DNA of 64,000 nt from Zoogloea sp041908905 (GTDB lineage: Bacteria > Pseudomonadota > Gammaproteobacteria > Burkholderiales > Rhodocyclaceae): the NCBI RefSeq assembly GCF_041908905.1, contig NZ_JAYREK010000014.1, positions 24,648-88,647 on the forward strand. Direction: 5' to 3'. Below, piece after piece: positions 7,073 to 14,267 of this stretch (its first letter is position 1; each line of letters starts with the position of its first letter). Made by a program: the position numbers and the translations under genes. Under the pieces are notes generated by a model, which saw only the letters and a list, made by a program, of their open reading frames with translations, had not been told where the DNA came from and did not search any database.

Positions 7073-8965
7073 ATGACCGTCATCCGCACGTCCGAGCAGG
7101 AGCTCGCCCGCTTCCGCGGCCGCCTGGCGGTGGCCGGGGTGGTCGCGCTGCTGTGTTTCGGGCTGCTCGTGGCGCGCTTCTTCTACCTGCAGGTGGTCCG
7201 CTACGACTACTACTCGACCCGCGCCGAGGATAACCGCATCTCGCTGGTGCCCATCGTGCCCAACCGCGGGCTGATCACCGATCGCAACGGCACGGTGCTG
7301 GCGCGCAACTATTCGGCCTACACCCTGGAGGTCACCCCCTCCAAGATCGCCGACCTGGACGCCACCATCGAGGAGCTCGCCAAGCTGGTGGACATCCAGC
7401 CCAAGGACCGGCGCCGCCTGCGCAAGCTGATGGACGAGAGCAAGAGCTTCGAGTCCCTGCCGCTGCGCAACCGCCTCTCCGACGAGGAGGTGGCCCGCTT
7501 CGTGGCCCAGCGCTACCGCTTCCCGGGGGTCGAGCTCAAGGCGCGGCTGTTCCGCGACTATCCGCTGGGCAGCTTCGCGTCCCACGTGATCGGCTACATC
7601 GGCCGCATCAACGACCGCGACCTCGAGCGCATCGAGGAGAGCGACGACGCCGCCAACTACCGGGGCACCGACCACATCGGCAAGTCGGGCCTCGAGAAGA
7701 GCTACGAGCGCGACCTGCACGGCATCACCGGCTTCGAGGAGGTCGAGGTGGATTCCGGCGGCCGCGCCGTGCGCCTCCTGCGGCGCACCCCGGCGATCCC
7801 GGGCAACAACGTCGTCCTGACCCTCGACCTCAAGCTGCAGGAGATCGTCGAGAAGGCCTTCGGCAACCGCCGCGGCGCGCTGGTGGCCATCGAGCCCTCC
7901 ACCGGCGGGGTGCTGGCGATGGTGTCCACGCCCACCTTCGACCCCAACCTGTTCGTCGACGGCATCGCCCCCCAGGACTGGGACCAGCTCAACACCGACA
8001 TCGACAAGCCGCTCCTCAACCGGGCCATCTACAGCGCCTACCCGCCAGGCTCCACCTTCAAGCCCTTCATGGCCCTCGGCGCGCTCACCATCGGCAAGCG
8101 CACCCCGGGCCAGGTCCTCGCCGACCCCGGCTACTTCAATTACGGTGGTCACCGCTTCATGGACGACAAGGCCGGCGGTCATGGGCCCGTCGACCTCTAC
8201 AAGTCCATCGTGGTGTCGTGCAACACCTACTACTACGTGCTCGCCAACGACATGGGGATCGACGCGATCGCCAACTTCATGCGTCCGTTCGGCTTCGGCC
8301 AGCGCTCGGGCGTCGACCTCCCCGGCGAGGCCGAGGGCGTGCTGCCGTCGCCCGAATGGAAGAAGCGCCGCTTCAAGCGCCCGGAGCAGCAGAAGTGGTT
8401 CGGCGGCGAGACCATCTCGGTGGGCATCGGCCAGGGCTACAACGCCTACACGCCGCTGCAGCTGGCCCAGGCGCTGGCCGCGATGGTGAACAACGGCGTG
8501 CTCTACCGGCCCCACATCGCCCGCCACGTGGTCGATGCCAAGACCGGCGAGAAGCGGACCATCGAGCCGGAGCCCCTGCGCACCATCCCCCTCAAGCAGG
8601 CCCACATCGACCTCGTCAAGCGCGCGATGGTCGGCGTGAACAAGGCCGGCACGGGCTCCCGCGCGTTTGCCGGGGCGCCCTACGAGGTGGGCGGCAAGAC
8701 CGGTACGGCGCAGGTCTACTCGCTGAAGGGCGGCAAGTACGTGGAGGGCCGCGTGGCCGAGCGCCTGCGTGACCACTCGTGGTTCATCGCCTTCGCGCCG
8801 GCCGACAAGCCGGTCATCGCGCTGGCCGTGCTGGTCGAGAACGGCGGCTTCGGTGCCCAGTCCGCCGCGCCGATCGCCCGCCAGGCCCTCGACTACTACC
8901 TGCTCGGCAAGGTGCCGGCGGGCATCGCCGCCGAGGATCCGGCGGCCGAGGAGTCGGCGGAATGA
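7073..8965 (+). CDS. mrdA: penicillin-binding protein 2, elongation transpeptidase
   Basis: 630 residues. An N-terminal membrane anchor (about residues 20-42) is followed by the PBP dimerisation/pedestal domain (about 60-240) and the transpeptidase domain. Active-site motifs: STFK with nucleophile Ser327, SCN in VVSCNTYYYVL, and KTGT in VGGKTGTAQVYS. PBP2 cross-links peptidoglycan during lateral wall growth together with RodA. The stop overlaps the rodA start (ATGA), coupling synthesis of the transpeptidase to its glycosyltransferase partner. Confidence 0.97.
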   Translation: MTVIRTSEQELARFRGRLAVAGVVALLCFGLLVARFFYLQVVRYDYYSTRAEDNRISLVPIVPNRGLITDRNGTVLARNYSAYTLEVTPSKIADLDATIEELAKLVDIQPKDRRRLRKLMDESKSFESLPLRNRLSDEEVARFVAQRYRFPGVELKARLFRDYPLGSFASHVIGYIGRINDRDLERIEESDDAANYRGTDHIGKSGLEKSYERDLHGITGFEEVEVDSGGRAVRLLRRTPAIPGNNVVLTLDLKLQEIVEKAFGNRRGALVAIEPSTGGVLAMVSTPTFDPNLFVDGIAPQDWDQLNTDIDKPLLNRAIYSAYPPGSTFKPFMALGALTIGKRTPGQVLADPGYFNYGGHRFMDDKAGGHGPVDLYKSIVVSCNTYYYVLANDMGIDAIANFMRPFGFGQRSGVDLPGEAEGVLPSPEWKKRRFKRPEQQKWFGGETISVGIGQGYNAYTPLQLAQALAAMVNNGVLYRPHIARHVVDAKTGEKRTIEPEPLRTIPLKQAHIDLVKRAMVGVNKAGTGSRAFAGAPYEVGGKTGTAQVYSLKGGKYVEGRVAERLRDHSWFIAFAPADKPVIALAVLVENGGFGAQSAAPIARQALDYYLLGKVPAGIAAEDPAAEESAE

Positions 8966-10101
8966 ACCCGCGCCTCGACCCCCGCCGCTGGCTGCGTTAT
9001 CTGCTGGCCCCCCTCGACGGCCCGTTGACCCTGCTGCTGCTGATCCTGGTCGGCTACGCGACGGTGGTGATGGTGAGCGCTTCGCCGGAGCGCCTCGGGA
9101 TGCTGGCGCTCAACACGGGCGTGGCCTTCGTGGTGATGTGGGTCGCCGCCAGGACGCCGCCCTCGCGCATGATGAGCGCCGCCCTGCCGCTCTACGTCGT
9201 CGGGGTGCTGCTGCTGATCGCCGTGGCGCTGTTCGGCGACGTCTCGAAGGGCGCCCGGCGCTGGCTCAACATCGGCGTGACCCGCATCCAGCCGTCCGAG
9301 CTGCTCAAGATCGCCGTCCCCTTGACCCTCGCGTGGTACTTCCAGAGCCGCGAGGGCATGCTGCGGGCGAAGGACTTCTTCATCGCCGCCGGCCTGCTGC
9401 TGCTGCCCGTCGCGCTGATCGCCAAGCAGCCCGACCTCGGCACGGCGATCCTCGTCGCGGCGGCCGGTTTCTACGTGCTGTTCTTTGCCGGCCTGGCCTG
9501 GCGCCTGATCCTGCCCGTCGCGCTGGTGGGCATCGTCGGCATCGGCGCCATCGTCGCGATGGGCGACACCATCTGCCAGCCGGGCGTCGAGTGGCCGGGC
9601 CTGCGGGAATACCAGAAGCACCGGGTGTGCACCCTGCTCGACCCCACCTCCGACCCCCTCGGCAAGGGCTTTCACATCATCCAGTCCACCATCGCGATCG
9701 GCTCCGGCGGCGTGTTCGGCAAGGGGTGGGGCAGGGGCACCCAGACCCACCTGGACTTCCTGCCCGAACGGCATACCGACTTCATCTTCGCGGTGCTCAC
9801 CGAGGAATTCGGGCTTGCCGGTGCGCTGTTTCTTGTTGTAGTCTATATATTATTGATTTTACGCGGTCTTTTTATTGCCGCTGGTGCCCCGACCCTGTTC
9901 TCGCGCCTTCTCGCCGGCGCACTGACGCTGATCCTCTTCACTTACGCGTTCGTCAACATGGGTATGGTGAGCGGAATCCTCCCGGTTGTGGGGGTTCCGC
10001 TGCCCTTCGTCAGTTACGGTGGCACTGCACTCGTTACCCTGTGTCTTGGCGTCGGAATGCTCATGAGCATCCAGCGCCATCGCCGCCGGGTAGGTACCTG
10101 A
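8962..10101 (+). CDS. rodA: SEDS peptidoglycan glycosyltransferase RodA
   Basis: 379 residues with about ten membrane segments. SEDS landmarks include GARRWLNIG, QPSELLKIAVPL, AKQPDLGTAI, LTLLDP-type TLLDPTSDPLGKGFHIIQS, FLPERHTDFIFAVLTEEFG and the final LPFVSYGGTALV. RodA polymerises lipid II during elongation. The ATG at 8962 overlaps the mrdA stop; a longer upstream frame adds a non-family extension and was rejected. The codons for VVVYILLILRGLF (about 9831-9880) are remarkably AT-rich, 32% GC over 50 bases and including ATA and TTA, although the protein sequence there is normal for RodA. Confidence 0.97.
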   Translation: MNPRLDPRRWLRYLLAPLDGPLTLLLLILVGYATVVMVSASPERLGMLALNTGVAFVVMWVAARTPPSRMMSAALPLYVVGVLLLIAVALFGDVSKGARRWLNIGVTRIQPSELLKIAVPLTLAWYFQSREGMLRAKDFFIAAGLLLLPVALIAKQPDLGTAILVAAAGFYVLFFAGLAWRLILPVALVGIVGIGAIVAMGDTICQPGVEWPGLREYQKHRVCTLLDPTSDPLGKGFHIIQSTIAIGSGGVFGKGWGRGTQTHLDFLPERHTDFIFAVLTEEFGLAGALFLVVVYILLILRGLFIAAGAPTLFSRLLAGALTLILFTYAFVNMGMVSGILPVVGVPLPFVSYGGTALVTLCLGVGMLMSIQRHRRRVGT

Positions 10102-10146
10102 ACCCGCGCGCGCCTGGCTGCGCGTGCCCGAACAGGAAAGCGCGTC

Positions 10147-11205
10147 ATGCCCCCTGTAGCGATGTTCCGTCGCGCCGGCCCCCTGCTGGCGCAGTTTCTG
10201 ACTGCCCTCCTGTTTTCCGCCGGCGTGCTGGCGTCCGACGCCGAGCCCGTCGTGCCCGAGGTGGCGCCCCACGCCGGTCTCAAGCTGTCGTCCCCGGCGG
10301 CCCTGACGGGTGGTCGCTTCAAGTTCGACGGCGCCCCCGATGCGCCGGGCGACGAGACCCCCGGCCTCGCCGACGGCGTGGCGCCGCGTCCGGTCCACAA
10401 GGTCGACAAGACCGACTACGCCCTGCCGTCCGCCCTGCCGGGCAGCGGCGGCGCGTTCCGCGAGCAGGGCCTCGCCAGCTGGTATGGCAAGGGCTTCCAT
10501 GGCCGCAAGACCTCCAGCGGCGATCCCTACGACATGTACGCGATGACGGCGGCCCACCCGAGCCTGCCCATTCCCAGCTACGTGCGCGTCACCAATCTCG
10601 GCAACGGCCGCTCGGCGGTGGTCCGGGTGAACGACCGGGGCCCCTTCCATCCGGGCCGGATCATCGACCTCTCTTACGCCGCGGCCTACAAGCTCGGTTA
10701 TCTCGATCAGGGGCAGGCCAGCGTCGAAGTGGCGCTGGTGCTGCCCGAGGATGTGGCCCTGGTGCAGCCGGCACGCCCCATCCCGCCGATGCGCAAGGCG
10801 CGGGCCGTTGCCGCCGCGCGTCAGCCGGCGACGCCGGTGCCGGTCGAGCCGTCCCGCCCGTCGGCCGCCGAGCCCCAGGTGGTGGCGGTCGCCCCGCCGC
10901 CCGTGGTGGTGTCCGCCGCTCCCACGGCGGTGGCGCCCGTCGCGGTGGCCGGCAAGGCGCCGGAGCGCGCGGGGGCGCAGGTCTTCCTGCAGCTGGCGTC
11001 CTTCCCGTCGCTGCCGACCGCAGAATCGTTCAAGGTCTTCGTCGAGAGCGAGCTCAAGTGGCTCACGGAGTCGGTGCAGGTGCTCTCGCTGGGGGGCAAG
11101 TACCGCCTCCAGGTTGGCCCCTTCGCGTCGGCCGGCGAGGCCCGCACGATGGCCGAGCGGATCGCCGGCGTGCTCAAGCTCAAGCCCTTCGTCGTCCAGC
11201 ACTGA
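10147..11205 (+). CDS. rlpA: septal-ring/rare lipoprotein A family protein with SPOR domain
   Basis: 352 residues. The N-terminal hydrophobic segment (about 13-28, LLAQFLTALLFSAGVLA) looks like a signal peptide without a clear lipobox Cys, so unlike classical RlpA it may be soluble. The double-psi beta-barrel (about 110-195) has the family motifs GLASWYGKGFHGRKTSSG and VRVNDRGPFHPGRIIDLS, including the catalytic Asp of lytic transglycosylase RlpA. A Pro/Ala/Val linker follows, then a C-terminal SPOR domain (about 275-350, FLQLASFPSLPTAESF to LQVGPFASAGEA) that binds denuded glycan. It closes the mre-mrd operon, 45 bases after rodA. Confidence 0.93.
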   Translation: MPPVAMFRRAGPLLAQFLTALLFSAGVLASDAEPVVPEVAPHAGLKLSSPAALTGGRFKFDGAPDAPGDETPGLADGVAPRPVHKVDKTDYALPSALPGSGGAFREQGLASWYGKGFHGRKTSSGDPYDMYAMTAAHPSLPIPSYVRVTNLGNGRSAVVRVNDRGPFHPGRIIDLSYAAAYKLGYLDQGQASVEVALVLPEDVALVQPARPIPPMRKARAVAAARQPATPVPVEPSRPSAAEPQVVAVAPPPVVVSAAPTAVAPVAVAGKAPERAGAQVFLQLASFPSLPTAESFKVFVESELKWLTESVQVLSLGGKYRLQVGPFASAGEARTMAERIAGVLKLKPFVVQH

Positions 11206-11277
11206 ACGAGGCGCGGGGGCCGGCTCGCATCGGGTAGCGGTTGATCAAGAAACCCTGCTTGTAACAAGGTAATTTTT

Positions 11278-11312
11278 CCTCTCTTGTCTATAGTTCAAGT
11301 AGAGAAGAGAGG
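11278..11312 (+). promoter_or_regulatory. 13-base inverted repeat in front of small Cys-rich gene
   Basis: cctctcttgtcta (11278-11290) and tagagaagagagg (11300-11312) pair at 12 of 13 positions around a 9-base loop. The second arm contains the GAGAGG/AGGAG ribosome-binding region of the gene starting at 11322. The stretch also carries TATAGT (11289-11294), a possible -10. It may therefore be either a DNA operator over a promoter or an RNA hairpin hiding the ribosome-binding site; the sequence alone does not decide. Confidence 0.5.
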
Positions 11313-11321
11313 AGAAAGACC

Positions 11322-11633
11322 ATGTGCTTCATTGATTCGCCCATCAGCCGTTGCGAAGCCGTGCGCGAAATGGTGCTGACCGACCAGACCCAGGCCGAAT
11401 GCGCACGCGAGCATGAATGTCCGCCCGGTCGTCACTGCCCGCTGGATGGTTGTTTTGCCGACATGTCCGGCGTCACCGAAACCGCGGTGATCGCGGAAGT
11501 GGCCGCCGCCGAGGCGGCTCATCACGTCACCCGGGAGGAGGCTTCATCCCCATGGCCAACCGAACCCTCGGCACCCGTCAAAAGCTCGTCTTCCGCGGGC
11601 CCGGAAAGGGGCCCGGACAAGCTGGCGGCCTGA
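11322..11633 (+). CDS. small Cys/His-rich protein, function unknown
   Basis: 103 residues. It opens MCFIDSPISRCEAVREMVL. A cluster CAREHECPPGRHCPLDGCF (about residues 27-45) holds four Cys and two His in a spacing that could bind zinc or another metal; this is an inference. The C-terminal half is Ser/Pro/Ala-rich and low in complexity. A strong GGAGAAAG ribosome-binding site lies just before the ATG, inside an inverted repeat. Its last 82 bases overlap the next small gene in another frame. No family recognised. Confidence 0.6.
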   Translation: MCFIDSPISRCEAVREMVLTDQTQAECAREHECPPGRHCPLDGCFADMSGVTETAVIAEVAAAEAAHHVTREEASSPWPTEPSAPVKSSSSAGPERGPDKLAA

Positions 11634-11788
11634 ACAAGCCCCGTAATCCCTTCGTGCTGCCGGCTCTGCAACGCAAGGCCGGCGCCCATGCCAAGACGCC
11701 GGGGGCGCAACGTCAGGCGGCGAAACGCGAGGTTTCGCGGCAGCTGGAGGGGCATGGCGGCCAGAAGCCGGAGAAGGCATCAGATTGA
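11552..11788 (+). CDS. small very basic protein, function unknown
   Basis: 78 residues, rich in Lys/Arg/Gly/Gln: it starts MANRTLGTRQKLVFRG and has a core KPRNPFVLPALQRKAGAHAK followed by RRxAK-like basic repeats. The KPRNP...RKAGxHxK pattern resembles short basic proteins I associate with betaproteobacteria, though I cannot name a family. The basic character suggests nucleic-acid or ribosome binding (inference). A GGAGGAGG motif lies upstream. It overlaps the previous gene by 82 bases and converges on parB. Confidence 0.6.
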   Translation: MANRTLGTRQKLVFRGPGKGPGQAGGLNKPRNPFVLPALQRKAGAHAKTPGAQRQAAKREVSRQLEGHGGQKPEKASD

Positions 11789-11909
11789 GCCATCGGCCCG
11801 GCCTGGTTGCCGGGAGGTCGGGTTCTGTCTTGCGGAGATTCAGCGCGGGTGCGCTGCCGGCCAGTCCATGGCGGGCGGCGCGTTTGTCTTTGCGCGGGCT
11901 GGCGCCGGT

Positions 11910-12788
11910 TCAGCGCAGCTTGTCGAGCAGGCCTTCGAGTTGGTCGAGGTCGCCGAACTGGATCGTCACCGCGCCGGCGCCTTTCTTGTTGGCCTTGATC
12001 TTGACGGTCGCGCCGAGGCGGTCGGCGATTTCCTCTTCCAGGCGCAGCAGGTCGCGGCTGGGGGGCGGCGCCGGCAGCTTGGACTTGGGGTTGAGGGCCT
12101 GCTGGACGAGGCGCTCCGCTTCGCGCACCGACAGCCCGCGGGCGGCGATCAGGTTGGCGAGGCCGATCTGGGTGGCGCCGTCGAGGGGCAGCAGGGCGCG
12201 GGCGTGGCCCATGTCGATGTCGCCGGCCATCAGCAGCTCCTGCACCGGCGTGGCCAGCTGGAGCAGGCGCAGCAGGTTGGTGGCGGCCGGGCGGGAGCGC
12301 CCGACGGCTTCCGCCGCCTGCTGGTGGGTCATGCCGAACTCGTCGATGAGGCGCTGGATGCCGGCGGCCTCCTCGAGGGGGTTGAGGTCTTCCCGCTGGA
12401 TGTTCTCGATGAGGGACATCGCCAGCGCCGCCTCGTCGGGGATCTCCCGCACCAGGCAGGGCACTTCGGCCAGACCGGCGATCTGGGCGGCGCGCCAGCG
12501 GCGTTCACCGGCGATGATCTCGTAGCGTTTTGCGTCGAACAGCCCGCCCTGGGGCCCGTCGAGGCGCCGCACCAGGATCGGCTGCATCACCCCCTGGGTC
12601 TTGATCGAGGCGGCGAGCTCTTCGAGGGAGCCCGGGTCCATGCGGGTGCGCGGCTGGTAGCGGCCGGGTTGCAGCTCGGTGGCGGGGAGGTTCTGCAGCT
12701 GGCCCTGGGGCGCGTCGGTGTCGTCGTTGTTGGCGCCGAGGAGGGCGTCGAGGCCGCGGCCGAGGCCTTTGAGTTTGGGAGTTGCCAT
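11910..12788 (-). CDS. parB: chromosome-partitioning protein ParB
   Basis: 292 residues. It starts with the KLKGLGRGLDALLG motif. The ParB/Srx CTPase domain (about 30-125) contains PGRYQPRTRMD and YEIIAGERRWRAA, followed by ENIQREDLNPLEEA, then a helix-turn-helix (about 140-200, GMTHQQAAEAVGRSRPAATNLLRLL) and a C-terminal dimerisation domain ending QLEGLLDKLR. ParB loads on parS and works with the ParA encoded just upstream. The gap to parA is 71 bases. No full parS palindrome was found in the window. Confidence 0.97.
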   Translation of the reverse strand: MATPKLKGLGRGLDALLGANNDDTDAPQGQLQNLPATELQPGRYQPRTRMDPGSLEELAASIKTQGVMQPILVRRLDGPQGGLFDAKRYEIIAGERRWRAAQIAGLAEVPCLVREIPDEAALAMSLIENIQREDLNPLEEAAGIQRLIDEFGMTHQQAAEAVGRSRPAATNLLRLLQLATPVQELLMAGDIDMGHARALLPLDGATQIGLANLIAARGLSVREAERLVQQALNPKSKLPAPPPSRDLLRLEEEIADRLGATVKIKANKKGAGAVTIQFGDLDQLEGLLDKLR

Positions 12789-12859
12789 GGTTCGCTCTCA
12801 GGGAGTCGCCGGGCGGTGCGGCGATCCGGTGATGCCGCCTGCCGGGGCGTGCTTGTGCA

Positions 12860-13630
12860 TCAGGGGGCCTTGACCCGTTCGATCAGTTCGTTGGCGAAGG
12901 CCTGATAGGCCTGGGCGCCCTTGGCGCTGCGGTCGTAGACCACGCCGGGGATGCCGTGGCTGGGGGCTTCGGCGAGGCGCACGTTGCGCGGCACCACCGC
13001 CTTGAAGACCTTGTCGCCGAAGTGGGCCTCGAGCTGGGCCGAGACCTGCTGCTGCAGGGTCACGCGGGGGTCGAACATGACCCGCAGCAGGCCGATGATG
13101 GACAGGTCGCGGTTGAGGTTGGCGTGCACCTTCTTGATCGAGTTGACCAGATCGGAGAGGCCCTCGAGGGCATAGTACTCGCACTGCATCGGGATGATCA
13201 CCCCGTGGGCGACGCACAGGCCGTTGAGGGTGAGCAGCGACAGGGATGGCGGGCAGTCGATCAGGATGAAGTCGTATTCGCCCTCGTGCAGGGCGAGGGC
13301 GTCGCGCAGGCGGTTCTCGCGGCGTTCGAGGTCGACCAGCTCGATCTCGGCGCCGGCCAGGTCGCGGTTGGCGGGGATGATGTCGTAGTTGCCGGTCTCG
13401 GAGCGCACCCGGGCTTCGGCCACCGTGCACAGGCCGACCAGCAGGTGATACACCGAGTGGCTGAGGCTGCGCTTGTCGATGCCGCTGCCCATGGTGGCGT
13501 TGCCCTGGGGGTCGAGGTCGATGAGCAGCACGCGCTGGCCGGCGGTGGCGAGACCCGCGGCGAGGTTCACGCAGGTGGTCGTCTTGCCGACGCCCCCCTT
13601 TTGGTTGGCGATGCAGAAGATGCGGGCCAT
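12860..13630 (-). CDS. parA: chromosome-partitioning ATPase ParA (Soj)
   Basis: 256 residues. The deviant Walker A motif KGGVGKTTTCVNLAAGL (about residues 11-27), LLIDLDPQGNATMGSG and DFILIDCPPSLSLLTLN (Walker B) identify a chromosomal Soj-type ParA. There is no N-terminal DNA-binding extension, unlike plasmid ParA. It begins one base after the rsmG stop, so the mnmG-rsmG-parA-parB run is almost certainly one operon. Confidence 0.97.
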   Translation of the reverse strand: MARIFCIANQKGGVGKTTTCVNLAAGLATAGQRVLLIDLDPQGNATMGSGIDKRSLSHSVYHLLVGLCTVAEARVRSETGNYDIIPANRDLAGAEIELVDLERRENRLRDALALHEGEYDFILIDCPPSLSLLTLNGLCVAHGVIIPMQCEYYALEGLSDLVNSIKKVHANLNRDLSIIGLLRVMFDPRVTLQQQVSAQLEAHFGDKVFKAVVPRNVRLAEAPSHGIPGVVYDRSAKGAQAYQAFANELIERVKAP

Positions 13631-13631
13631 G

Positions 13632-14267
13632 TCAGGTTCGTTTCACGATGATGAGGTGACGCTCGGCGGCTAGGCCGGGCACGGTCAGTTCGAGGCTCCG
13701 TTCCAGCGCGAAACCGGCCGGGATGCGGGCGATTTCGTCGGTCGGGTAGAGGCCCTTCATGGCGAGGATGCGGGTGTCGGGGCCGGCCAGGTGGGCGGTG
13801 AGCTCGACGAAGTCGGCCAGGTCGGCGAAGGCGCGGGAGATGATGCCATCCGGCGCCGCGGGGGCGTAGGCCGGCTGCCAGTTCTCGATGCGCGCGTGGT
13901 GGGCGCGGAAGTTGGACAGCTTGAGCTCGATGCGGGCCTGGTTCTGGAAGCTGGCTTTCTTCTGCACGGTCTCGACGGAGTCGACCTGCAGGTCGGGCCG
14001 GGCGATGGCCAGCACGACACCGGGCAGGCCGCCGCCGGAGCCTACGTCCACCAGCCGGGTGATGCCGGCCAGCGCCGGCAGCACCGACAGCGAATCGAGC
14101 AGGTGGTGGGTGAGCACCTGGTTTTCGTCGCGGATGGCAGTGAGGTTGTAAACCTTGTTCCACTTGATCAGCAGCCGGGCGAAGGCTTCGAGGCGTTCGG
14201 GCGTGCCTTCGGGCAGGTCGAGGCCGAGAGCCCGGATGCCGTCGGCGAGGGCGTCTTGCAGGTTCAT
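13632..14267 (-). CDS. rsmG: 16S rRNA (guanine-N7) methyltransferase RsmG
   Basis: 211 residues, normal RsmG (GidB) length. It methylates G527 of 16S rRNA using SAM. Motifs: WNKVYNLTAIRD, HHLLDSLSVLPAL and LVDVGSGGGLPGVVLAIA, the SAM-binding loop. Its ATG overlaps the mnmG stop (ATGA, 14264-14267), giving tight coupling. A longer upstream extension in the same frame is an antisense-like shadow of mnmG and was not used. Confidence 0.96.
   Translation of the reverse strand: MNLQDALADGIRALGLDLPEGTPERLEAFARLLIKWNKVYNLTAIRDENQVLTHHLLDSLSVLPALAGITRLVDVGSGGGLPGVVLAIARPDLQVDSVETVQKKASFQNQARIELKLSNFRAHHARIENWQPAYAPAAPDGIISRAFADLADFVELTAHLAGPDTRILAMKGLYPTDEIARIPAGFALERSLELTVPGLAAERHLIIVKRT

Noticed and set aside
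5597..8776. A 1059-codon open frame on the minus strand across mreC-mreD-mrdA.
   Set aside because: Antisense to confirmed genes; Gly/His/Ala/Arg-rich composition typical of a shadow frame in GC-rich DNA; no family motif.
13636..13650. GTTTCACG-like half of a parS site between rsmG and parA.
   Set aside because: Only one half of the TGTTTCACGTGAAACA palindrome is present; the other arm does not match.
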